Shown here: positions 26,644 through 33,598 of the stretch, in pieces
Numbering within the stretch: position 1 is the stretch's first letter
Layout: each line of letters opens with the position of its first letter
From: Bacillus renqingensis
Lineage (GTDB): Bacteria > Bacillota > Bacilli > Bacillales > Cytobacillaceae
Assembly (NCBI RefSeq): GCF_016464375.1
Contig: NZ_JADDIU010000003.1
Location: 124,001-188,000, forward strand
Direction of reading: 5' to 3'
DNA: 64,000 nt
Notes under the pieces: model-generated
Seen by the model: only the letters and a program-made list of their open reading frames with translations
Told to the model about the DNA's origin: nothing
Database searches by the model: none
Position numbers and translations under genes: made by a program

Positions 26644-27147
26644 ATGAAAAAAAAGATAATCTTTCGACTCCTTCTGGCTGCGTTCATTTTTCAAGTTTCA
26701 TTTTTTCACGTGGAAGCGAAGGAGTTCGATTATAAGTCGGCTGAATTTAAGGCAGTCGCTTCTCAATTTGCATGTACATGCGGCTGTGGTCAAGACCACT
26801 TTGAATGTGATTCAAATACGTGCAGCCTCACTAAGGATTTTAAAAAGGATCTGGTCGATATGATGAATAAAGGCTGGGACAAAGATAAAATCCGCAAGTA
26901 TTATGTCAATATTTATGGTGAGGAAATTTTAACATCGCCCGAGAAAAGTGGTTTTAGCTTAACAGCATGGATTCTGCCATTTGCAGTATTAGCGGTTGCA
27001 GCAGCAGGAATATATTTTGTCATTCGTAAATGGGTGAAACGAAAAAGGACAGACGAACCTGCAGCTGAACATCAGAACTCCGAGGATGAAGTGGAAGATG
27101 AAATTCTTTCCTCAATTATTGATGAAGAACGTAAAAAGTATCTGTAG
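26644..27147 (+). CDS. ccmH: CcmH-like apocytochrome thiol reductase
   Basis: A 167-residue protein with a signal peptide (about 1-24), a three-helix CcmH/CycL domain and a C-terminal anchor (about 108-130). The redox site differs from the usual L-R-C-x-x-C: here it is F-A-C-T-C-G-C-G-Q-D, followed by a further cysteine pair (E-C-D-S-N-T-C), five cysteines in all. The helical part K-D-L-V-D-M-M-N-K-G-W-D-K-D-K-I and Y-G-E-E-I-L-T-S-P match the family. It keeps apocytochrome cysteines reduced. ATG 26644 sits right after the ccmF stop; an earlier in-frame start would overlap ccmF by ~80 bases. Confidence 0.88.
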   Translation: MKKKIIFRLLLAAFIFQVSFFHVEAKEFDYKSAEFKAVASQFACTCGCGQDHFECDSNTCSLTKDFKKDLVDMMNKGWDKDKIRKYYVNIYGEEILTSPEKSGFSLTAWILPFAVLAVAAAGIYFVIRKWVKRKRTDEPAAEHQNSEDEVEDEILSSIIDEERKKYL

Positions 27148-27159
27148 GATGTGAACAAA

Positions 27160-27537
27160 ATGCAAGATATTTCAATCATTTCGCTGATTTTTACTGCCGC
27201 ATTGGCACTTCTTTGTTTGTATTTGATCTTATCACCGCTTTTAAGCTTCGGTCCATTGAAATTTCACATGCAAACGAGCGATCAGGATGTAACAAGCATG
27301 AAAGAAGCACTGTTAACAACCTTGAATGAATTGGAATTTGAATACAAAATGGACAAAATCTCGAGTGCCGATTATAAACACTTAAAGAAACAGTATGAAG
27401 TGGAGATAGCTAACCTAATGAAGGAAGAAGAGCAGGTAGCGAAAACGCAGGTTGACAAGGATTTAATGGCTGAAGTGGAAAGAGAAATTGCTGAGCAAAT
27501 GAAAACTTACAAGAAAAAAAAGGAGGAAGGAAAGTGA
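27160..27537 (+). CDS. CcmI-like small membrane protein
   Basis: A 125-residue protein: one N-terminal membrane segment (about 5-27), then a cytoplasmic alpha-helical part with K-E-A-L-L-T-T-L-N-E-L-E-F-E-Y-K-M-D-K-I-S-S-A-D-Y, the signature of the CcmI N-terminal half (L-x-x-L-x-x-x-x-x-x-G-x-I-s-x-x-x-Y). The TPR half of full CcmI is missing; the tail is Lys/Glu-rich. ATG 27160 lies 9 bases after AGGAT; GTG 27151 is a possible alternative. The stop overlaps the next GTG start, so translation is coupled. Confidence 0.78.
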   Translation: MQDISIISLIFTAALALLCLYLILSPLLSFGPLKFHMQTSDQDVTSMKEALLTTLNELEFEYKMDKISSADYKHLKKQYEVEIANLMKEEEQVAKTQVDKDLMAEVEREIAEQMKTYKKKKEEGK

Positions 27538-28529
27538 CGCGGAAAATCACCATTCTTCTCCTTGGATTGATATTTCTCTTTCCGTTTAAGGAATTAGCAG
27601 CATCAGATTCAAATATTTTAATCGACATGCATTACCTTGTGATCAGCCCCGCTGAAGATGGTTCCACGAATATGATGAATATGGTGAACTATACGAATAA
27701 TTCAGCAAAGGAATATAAGGGCGATGGCAAAGGGGAAGCCGTTTTACATGTTACCCTTCCGGATGGGGCCAAGGAGTTGAATTTTTTAGATAACAAAATT
27801 GCCTTTAAACAAGTAGATAAAGGCTTTATTACCACTACGCCAATCCCGGGGAACCAAACAATGGTACTGCCCTTCAGTTACCGAATGCCGAAGGATAAAG
27901 AAATAAAGCTGACGGTTGATTACCCGATCCAGACGATGCAGATTCTCGTTCCTGAAGGTAGAGGAAGTATTGAAGTCAAAGATGTTCAAGCCACCAATCA
28001 AGGGCTGTTCAAGTTTGATGATCAAAATTATTATGGTTACAGCATTGGGGGTCTACAGGTACATCAGACCATTACGATTGTCTATAACAAAGATGTCCAG
28101 CCTGCTGGAGGTAGCGGGAAACAAACACAGCCTGAAGGAACAGCAGGAAATAATAGTGCTGTTACCCATACGGCGCCGGCATTCCATAATCCCGGGCATT
28201 TAAGAATGTGGGCCCAGTCGCCATTACACAGGTTTAATCCACATGTATTTATGATTATTCTTGGGGTGATCATCATCGCCGGTATTTCCTATTATGTCTA
28301 TTATAGAAGAAAGGCACGTCTGGAAGAGGAGAGACTGGGGGCAGATAAGGAAGAAAAGGCCTTTAAACTGCTAATGGCAAAACAAAAAGCGATAATGGAT
28401 AAAATGATTGAATTGGAAGAGACCTTTGATAGTGGGAAAATTTCAGAAGCGGAATATCAAGCCAAGCTAGAGGCGTATAAACAGCATTTAGTCCAAGTTA
28501 AACTAAATTTACGTCATTATATAGAGTAG
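27534..28529 (+). CDS. Exported membrane-anchored protein of unknown function (Ccm cluster)
   Basis: A 331-residue protein I cannot name. A signal peptide (1-23) is followed by a beta-rich extracytoplasmic domain of ~175 residues, a linker with several histidines, one membrane segment (about 238-258), and a cytoplasmic coiled tail containing S-G-K-I-S-E-A-E-Y. Its plan is the same as the 23119 product, though the sequences are not obviously alike. GTG start 27534 overlaps the preceding stop (GTGA) and follows AAGGAGGAAGG. It contains no cysteine. A role in holding apocytochrome during Ccm assembly is speculative. Confidence 0.78.
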   Translation: MTRKITILLLGLIFLFPFKELAASDSNILIDMHYLVISPAEDGSTNMMNMVNYTNNSAKEYKGDGKGEAVLHVTLPDGAKELNFLDNKIAFKQVDKGFITTTPIPGNQTMVLPFSYRMPKDKEIKLTVDYPIQTMQILVPEGRGSIEVKDVQATNQGLFKFDDQNYYGYSIGGLQVHQTITIVYNKDVQPAGGSGKQTQPEGTAGNNSAVTHTAPAFHNPGHLRMWAQSPLHRFNPHVFMIILGVIIIAGISYYVYYRRKARLEEERLGADKEEKAFKLLMAKQKAIMDKMIELEETFDSGKISEAEYQAKLEAYKQHLVQVKLNLRHYIE

Positions 28530-28553
28530 CAGCTGGACATGGGGGATTAAAAA

Positions 28554-29258
28554 ATGATAGAAATCAAGAATTTGACGAAACGTGCCGATAGCAAGCTGAT
28601 TTTACGCGGCATTGACCTATCCATCCGTAAAGGGGAAACAGTAGCCATCCTTGGCCCAAACGGGGCGGGTAAGAGCACACTTCTTAAGGTGCTGGCTGCC
28701 ATAATGAAACCTACAACGGGAGTAGTCAAAATAAACGGTTTGGATTTAAAGAAAAATATACTTGATATTAAACAGTTACTAGGCTATTTACCCCATTCCA
28801 GCTTGCTTTATGATCACTATTCGCCATTAGAAAATCTCGTCTTCTTCGGAAAAATGTATCGGGTTCATGATGTGGAACAACGGGCAATTCGTCTTGTTAA
28901 TGAGGTCGGCTTATCCTTCTTTTTAAATGAGCCGGTGAAGAATTTTTCGCGTGGAATGATTCAAAGAATTGCCATTGCCCGTGCTGTTATCCATGAGCCG
29001 GAGATTCTGCTGTTAGATGAGCCGCATACAGGATTAGATCAAGGGGCGATAGCGATTTTGAACAATGTGATTGTTTCCATGAAAGAAAAAGGGACGACTA
29101 CTTTAATGGTGACACATGATTTTAAACAGGCAGCCGAAATTTGTGATCGGATTATCATTATGAAAAACGGTACGATTGTCGATGATTTTTACATTGAAGA
29201 ACAAAACCTTGGGTTTGTAGTGAAAAAATATCAGCAGCAAGTGGAGGGAGTATCATGA
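28554..29258 (+). CDS. ccmA: Cytochrome c maturation ABC ATPase CcmA
   Basis: A 234-residue ABC ATPase with Walker A G-P-N-G-A-G-K-S-T (about 37-45), signature F-S-R-G-M-I-Q-R (about 136), Walker B I-L-L-L-D-E-P-H-T-G-L-D (about 158) and switch histidine M-V-T-H-D. With CcmB and CcmC it releases holo-CcmE. Note R replaces G in the first position of the signature (S-R-G-M). The stop overlaps the ccmB ATG by 4 bases. Confidence 0.92.
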   Translation: MIEIKNLTKRADSKLILRGIDLSIRKGETVAILGPNGAGKSTLLKVLAAIMKPTTGVVKINGLDLKKNILDIKQLLGYLPHSSLLYDHYSPLENLVFFGKMYRVHDVEQRAIRLVNEVGLSFFLNEPVKNFSRGMIQRIAIARAVIHEPEILLLDEPHTGLDQGAIAILNNVIVSMKEKGTTTLMVTHDFKQAAEICDRIIIMKNGTIVDDFYIEEQNLGFVVKKYQQQVEGVS

Positions 29259-29935
29259 ATCTGTTGCGAACTGCTTGCCTGCTTGCAAAAAAAGATTTGT
29301 ATTCAGAACTAAAAACAAAGCAAGTATTACTGACGCAAATCATTTTTGCCGCCCTGGTGATTGTTGTCTTCAGCTTTGCCTTTGATCCGGCTAATAACAC
29401 AACCAAAGCGGTCATCCCAGGGGCTGTATGGGTGATTATCGTGTTTGCCGGCATATTGGGACTTAACCGCTCGTTTATTTCAGAGCAGCGAAATGACACG
29501 ATACAGGGGCTCCTTGTTGCACCGATGGAGGCCGCCAGTATTTATTTAGGGAAATTTTTAGCAAATTTCATGATGATCCTGGTAGTAGAACTGATTTCGA
29601 TTCCGTTTTTATTTTTATTATTTGATTTTAAATTTAATGGCAGTTTGCTGTATTTTATTGTCGTCATCTTCCTTGGCAGCTTTGGGTTTATCGCAATTGG
29701 CACATTTTTAGCAGCTTTAAGCGCTAATTCAAAAAGCAGTGAGATGCTGTTGCCGCTATTGCTCTTCCCAATCACAACTCCGATATTAATTGGTGTTGTC
29801 CAAGCAACAAGAATTATTTTGACGAATATGGAGAAATTTTCAAGTGCCTTAGCGTGGATTCAATTGGTCACAGCCTATGATGTCATCTTCTTTGTTGTTT
29901 GTTTCTTATTAATTGATTATGTGCTGGAGGTTTAA
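29255..29935 (+). CDS. ccmB: Cytochrome c maturation permease CcmB
   Basis: A 226-residue protein with six membrane segments and the CcmB landmarks K-D-L-Y-S-E-L-K-T-K near the N-terminus (about 14-24), G-L-N-R-S-F-I-S-E-Q (about 69-78), and L-L-P-L-L-L-F-P-I-T-T-P in the fifth segment. It forms the transporter with CcmA. It overlaps ccmA (ATGA). Confidence 0.93.
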   Translation: MNLLRTACLLAKKDLYSELKTKQVLLTQIIFAALVIVVFSFAFDPANNTTKAVIPGAVWVIIVFAGILGLNRSFISEQRNDTIQGLLVAPMEAASIYLGKFLANFMMILVVELISIPFLFLLFDFKFNGSLLYFIVVIFLGSFGFIAIGTFLAALSANSKSSEMLLPLLLFPITTPILIGVVQATRIILTNMEKFSSALAWIQLVTAYDVIFFVVCFLLIDYVLEV

Positions 29936-29938
29936 ACA

Positions 29939-30700
29939 ATGAGTATGAATCTCGAACGAGAGAACGCAGCGCTTCCCGAGTCACAGTTAACGGGCACGAG
30001 AGGCATCCATGTATCAAAAATTTTATTTGGGGCAACCGTTATTTCCATGCTGGTTTCGTTTTATTTTATCTTTATTTATGCGGCCGAGGAAAAAACGATG
30101 CATGCGGCTCAAAAAATCTTTTATTTTCATGTCAGCTCTGCCTGGCTTGCCTTTATGGCGTTTTTTGTGACATTTGTCTTTAGTATTTTGTTTTTGATAA
30201 AGCGAAAAAGAATTTATGATATGTATGCATATGTTTCAGCGGAAATCGGTGTTGTCTTCACCATCATCGTGTTAACGACAGGTCCCATTTGGGCGAGATC
30301 GGCATGGAATACATGGTGGGTATGGGAGCCTCGCTTAATTACCACATTAATTTTATTCTTTATTTATGTTGCTTATATTATGATCCGGCAGATGGATGGG
30401 GTTTGGGATAAAAAAGCCAGACTGGCAGCAGTGTTTGGTATTATCGGGTTTGCCGATGTGCCGATTGTATTCTTTGCCATTCGCTGGTGGCAGACAAAAT
30501 TCCATCCTATCGTTTTTGGAAATGGTCCTTCCCAACAAGGCGGAGGAATGGAGGATTCCATGCTTGTTGCACTGCTATTGACTATCACCGCTTTCACGAT
30601 TCTTTACGCTTATCTGCTCTATAAAGGTGTGTCTTTTGAGAAAATGCGAATAAAAGTAGAACAATATAAAGAAAAACTAAGAGAAAAAATGGAACAATAG
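29939..30700 (+). CDS. ccmC: Cytochrome c maturation heme-handling protein CcmC
   Basis: A 253-residue protein with six membrane segments. It presents heme to CcmE. The WWD motif is A-W-N-T-W-W-V-W-E-P-R-L-I-T (about 121-134), where most CcmC have W-D-x-R-L; here glutamate replaces aspartate. Histidines H-A-A-Q-K-I-F-Y-F-H-V (about 57-67) correspond to the axial heme ligand region. The start ATG 29939 follows GGAGGTTTAAACA, three bases after ccmB. Confidence 0.93.
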   Translation: MSMNLERENAALPESQLTGTRGIHVSKILFGATVISMLVSFYFIFIYAAEEKTMHAAQKIFYFHVSSAWLAFMAFFVTFVFSILFLIKRKRIYDMYAYVSAEIGVVFTIIVLTTGPIWARSAWNTWWVWEPRLITTLILFFIYVAYIMIRQMDGVWDKKARLAAVFGIIGFADVPIVFFAIRWWQTKFHPIVFGNGPSQQGGGMEDSMLVALLLTITAFTILYAYLLYKGVSFEKMRIKVEQYKEKLREKMEQ

Positions 30701-30709
30701 GGGGAATAA

Positions 30710-30844
30710 ATGATGAATTATGAATACATGTTTGGTGCTTATTCTGTTGCTTGGGTGGTTATTTTTGTTTATATGTTTATTATCGGTAGAAGGCACGACA
30801 AACTTAAAAAGGAAATTGAATTTCTAAAACAGCTGGATAAGTAG
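30710..30844 (+). CDS. ccmD: CcmD-like small membrane protein
   Basis: A 44-residue gene below normal ORF size limits. The start ATGATG follows AGGGGGAATAA. The product has one membrane segment (M-F-G-A-Y-S-V-A-W-V-V-I-F-V-Y-M-F-I) and a charged tail (R-R-H-D-K-L-K-K-E-I-E-F-L-K). That plan and the position directly after ccmC fit CcmD, which stabilises the CcmABC/CcmE complex. It is only 9 bases after ccmC. Confidence 0.82.
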   Translation: MMNYEYMFGAYSVAWVVIFVYMFIIGRRHDKLKKEIEFLKQLDK

Positions 30845-30878
30845 GAATTGAGGCAGATTCAAGTCAGGAGGTTGGAGG

Positions 30879-31388
30879 ATGAAACAGCGAGTGATTAAGC
30901 CCCTCGTGTTACTGCTGATCGTTGGAATGTTTGGCTTCTTTGGTTACAGCCTGGTAACCAAGGGGGAGCATACCGATGTTGGGGATAAGGCCTATAATTT
31001 TGAACTGCCAAACATTGATGGGGGAACAACCAAGCTGTCTGATTATCAAGGAAAGGTGGTCATCTTAAATTTTTTTGCCACCTGGTGTAAACCATGTAAG
31101 GACGAGTTCCCGGAGTTAGCAGCATTTCAAAAGGACTATGGTGAACAATATCCCCTCCTAATGATTAACCGCGGCGAAACAATTGATAAGGTTAATAAAG
31201 TAACGAAAAATAATCAAGAGGGGATGACCTATTTATTCGATTACAATGCCAAGATTTCTAAGAGATTTAATGTCACCGGCCAGCCGGAAACATTTGTGAT
31301 TGATAAGAAAGGGATTATCAGAGAACACTTTAATGGTGCAGTAACCGAAATGCAAATTTATAATTGGGTGAAAAAATATGAGGATTGA
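30879..31388 (+). CDS. Thioredoxin-like thiol reductase (ResA/CcmG type)
   Basis: A 169-residue TlpA/ResA-family protein with an N-terminal anchor (about 8-27) and a thioredoxin fold facing outside. The active site is F-F-A-T-W-C-K-P-C (about 64-72) and the cis-proline loop is G-Q-P-E-T-F-V-I (about 134). It would keep apocytochrome cysteines reduced for heme ligation, as CcmG in System I or ResA in System II. Being last in the cluster, it fits CcmG here. GGAGGTTGGAGG precedes the ATG. Confidence 0.9.
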   Translation: MKQRVIKPLVLLLIVGMFGFFGYSLVTKGEHTDVGDKAYNFELPNIDGGTTKLSDYQGKVVILNFFATWCKPCKDEFPELAAFQKDYGEQYPLLMINRGETIDKVNKVTKNNQEGMTYLFDYNAKISKRFNVTGQPETFVIDKKGIIREHFNGAVTEMQIYNWVKKYED

Positions 31389-31420
31389 ACCGAATTTCTT
31401 AGGTTCAATCCTTTTTATAT
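31380..31420 (+). terminator. Terminator closing the Ccm cluster
   Basis: AGGATTGAACC / GGTTCAATCCT stem with a T-rich tail; the left arm spans the stop codon. Confidence 0.88.
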
Positions 31421-31444
31421 TTTTTACCTTTGGCGGATTTGCAA

Positions 31445-31472
31445 GCATATTGTGCCCAAGCAGGCATACATT
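31445..31472 (+). promoter_or_regulatory. Sigma-E promoter of the spoIIIA operon
   Basis: GCATATT (31445-31451), 13-bp spacer, CATACATT (31465-31472). Both elements agree fully with the sigma-E consensus (kmATATT / CATACAnT). It lies 38 bases before spoIIIAA, as expected for the mother-cell operon. Confidence 0.85.
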
Positions 31473-31510
31473 TTAATTAATGAGACAAGCATGACGAGGA
31501 GGAAAAATAA

Positions 31511-32434
31511 GTGGAAACAATTTTACACTTTTTACCTAAAACCATTGCTGACCAAATCAATCAAATCCCTCCTTATGTAAGAGAAGAACTGGAAGAGATA
31601 CGCATCCGTATCAATCGGCCGATTGAACTAACGGCAAAAGGAGCGCCGAGATTCCTATCGTATGTTATTCAGCCGGAAGATGCCTTTCACTTAATGAATA
31701 AAATAAGCCATTTCTCAATCTATACACTTGAAGAAGAACTGAAACGCGGCTATATCACTGTTTCCGGGGGGCATCGAATTGGACTAGCCGGAAAAGTCAT
31801 TCTTGAAAATGGACATGTCAAGGCAATCCGGGATATTTCTTCCTTCAACATTCGAATTGCCAGAGAAAAGATTGGGATTGCCGAACCAATCATTCCTTAT
31901 ATTTTTCAAGGAAAGTGGATGAATACCATGGTTATTGGGCCGCCGCAAACAGGAAAAACTACGTTGCTGCGTGATATCGCGAGAATAATCTCGACAGGAA
32001 AAGTGGACAACGGAGTCTGTGCCTATAAGGTGGGGGTTGTCGATGAGCGCAGTGAGATCGCCGGCTCCATCAATGGTGTGCCACAATTGACCTTTGGGGT
32101 TAGGTTGGACGTGTTAGACGCCTGTCCAAAGGCAGAAGGCATGATGATGATGATTCGTTCAATGAGTCCTGACGTTTTGGTGGTTGATGAAATTGGCCGT
32201 AAGGAGGATGCTGAAGCGATTCAAGAGGCTGTTCATGCAGGGATTCAATTGATCATGACGACTCACGGGTCAAGCCTGGAGGAAATTAGCAAACGACCAT
32301 CGTTAAAGGAAATTGTTCAGCAGAAAATCTTTCAACGGTTCGTTGTCCTCAGTCGAAAAGCAGGACCGGGTACCATCACCCATATATTAGATGAGTACGG
32401 AAGAGAAATAACGGAAAAAGTGAGCGTGACATAA
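31511..32434 (+). CDS. spoIIIAA: Stage III sporulation ATPase SpoIIIAA
   Basis: A 307-residue secretion-type (GspE-like) ATPase that powers the SpoIIIA-SpoIIQ channel between mother cell and forespore. Walker A is G-P-P-Q-T-G-K-T-T (about 143-151), Walker B is V-L-V-V-D-E-I-G (about 223), and R-G-Y-I-T-V-S-G-G-H-R-I-G lies in the N-domain. GTG start after GAGGAGGAAAAATAA. It is the first gene of the operon and directly abuts spoIIIAB. Confidence 0.97.
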   Translation: METILHFLPKTIADQINQIPPYVREELEEIRIRINRPIELTAKGAPRFLSYVIQPEDAFHLMNKISHFSIYTLEEELKRGYITVSGGHRIGLAGKVILENGHVKAIRDISSFNIRIAREKIGIAEPIIPYIFQGKWMNTMVIGPPQTGKTTLLRDIARIISTGKVDNGVCAYKVGVVDERSEIAGSINGVPQLTFGVRLDVLDACPKAEGMMMMIRSMSPDVLVVDEIGRKEDAEAIQEAVHAGIQLIMTTHGSSLEEISKRPSLKEIVQQKIFQRFVVLSRKAGPGTITHILDEYGREITEKVSVT

Positions 32435-32950
32435 ATGGTTAAGCTGATAGGTGCCATTTTCATTATTGTTGCCACCACAGTTATCGGATTTGAAGCCTCT
32501 AGGCACTTAAGTGAACGACCACGGCAGCTGCGTGATTTAAAATCTGCGCTGCAATCGCTGGAAGCTGAAATTATGTATAGCCATACCCCATTGCATGAAG
32601 CTGCAAGACGGCTGGCAGCACAGCTATCAAAGCCATTGTCGACATTTTTTGACGGATTCGCAGGAAAATTAATCGATACTGAAACAACGGTAAAACAGGC
32701 GTGGGAAACAAGTTTACGAGAGGTTTGGAAGTCAACTGCTTTAAAAAAAGGGGAGTTCGAAATTATGAAGCAGTTTGGCGAAACTTTAGGCCGTCATGAC
32801 CGCTTTTCCCAGCAAAAACATATCATGCTGACTCTTTCCCATCTTGAAAGGGAAGAAGCGAATGCCATCCAAGCACAGTTGAAATATGAAAAAATGGTAA
32901 AGAGTCTTGGATTCTTATCAGGCCTGCTACTAGTTATTTTATTATTTTAG
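32435..32950 (+). CDS. spoIIIAB: Stage III sporulation protein SpoIIIAB
   Basis: A 171-residue protein with membrane segments at both ends (about 2-20 and 153-171) and a cytoplasmic helical domain (L-R-D-L-K-S-A-L-Q-S-L-E-A-E-I-M-Y). The fold is like GspF platform proteins. It starts at the base following the spoIIIAA stop, so translation is coupled. Confidence 0.96.
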   Translation: MVKLIGAIFIIVATTVIGFEASRHLSERPRQLRDLKSALQSLEAEIMYSHTPLHEAARRLAAQLSKPLSTFFDGFAGKLIDTETTVKQAWETSLREVWKSTALKKGEFEIMKQFGETLGRHDRFSQQKHIMLTLSHLEREEANAIQAQLKYEKMVKSLGFLSGLLLVILLF

Positions 32951-32961
32951 GGGGAAAAGCA

Positions 32962-33165
32962 ATGGGTTTAGAAGTGGATATTATTTTTAAAATCGCAGGA
33001 GTCGGGATCGTCGTCGCCTTTTTGCATACCGTCCTTGATCAAGTCGGAAAAAAGGAATATGCCCAGTGGGTGACATTGTTCGGGTTCATCTATATCTTGT
33101 TCCAGGTGGCTACCATCGTTGATGACCTCTTCCAAAAAATAAAATCAGTATTCTTATTCCAATAG
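32962..33165 (+). CDS. spoIIIAC: Stage III sporulation protein SpoIIIAC
   Basis: A 67-residue protein with two membrane segments; V-L-D-Q-V-G-K-K-E-Y-A-Q-W is a conserved SpoIIIAC stretch. It is part of the membrane ring of the feeding-tube complex. AGGGGGAAAAGCA precedes the ATG. Confidence 0.95.
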   Translation: MGLEVDIIFKIAGVGIVVAFLHTVLDQVGKKEYAQWVTLFGFIYILFQVATIVDDLFQKIKSVFLFQ

Positions 33166-33182
33166 AAGGAGGGGACTCTGCC

Positions 33183-33572
33183 ATTGAAATCATAAAAATA
33201 GTTGGGGTTGCCCTTATCGCCACCTTTCTTGCCCTCATTATAAAAGAGCAAAAACCAAATTTTGCCTTTCTATTAACTCTTTTTGTCGGCTGTGCGATTT
33301 TTCTTTTTTTAGTGGACAAGATCTTTGAAATTGTTCATATGCTGGAAAAACTGGCAGTGAATGCCAAAGTGAATTTGGTCTATGTCGAAACGATCCTCAA
33401 GATTATCGGAATAGCCTATATTGCTGAATTTGCCGTGCAGATTACCAAGGATGCCGGGCAGGGAGCCCTCGCTTCTAAAATTGAATTAGCGGGAAAGGTT
33501 ATTATTCTTGCAATGGCCATCCCCATCTTAACCGTATTAATTGAAACGATTATCAAACTTATTCCGAGCTAA
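33183..33572 (+). CDS. spoIIIAD: Stage III sporulation protein SpoIIIAD with ATT start
   Basis: A 129-residue protein with three or four membrane segments. The conserved N-terminus reads (M)-E-I-I-K-I-V-G-V-A-L-I-A-T-F-L-A-L-I-I-K-E-Q-K-P and the centre Y-V-E-T-I-L-K-I-I-G-I-A-Y-I-A-E-F. No ATG, GTG or TTG exists in frame between the ribosome binding site (AAGGAGGGG, 33167-33175) and GTG 33312, which would remove the first 43 residues. ATT at 33183 stands at the right distance (8 bases) and aligns with the expected first residue, so an ATT start, as in infC, is the best reading. Confidence 0.9.
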   Translation: MEIIKIVGVALIATFLALIIKEQKPNFAFLLTLFVGCAIFLFLVDKIFEIVHMLEKLAVNAKVNLVYVETILKIIGIAYIAEFAVQITKDAGQGALASKIELAGKVIILAMAIPILTVLIETIIKLIPS

Positions 33573-33598
33573 TTACTGTCTTAAATGGGGTGTAAAAA

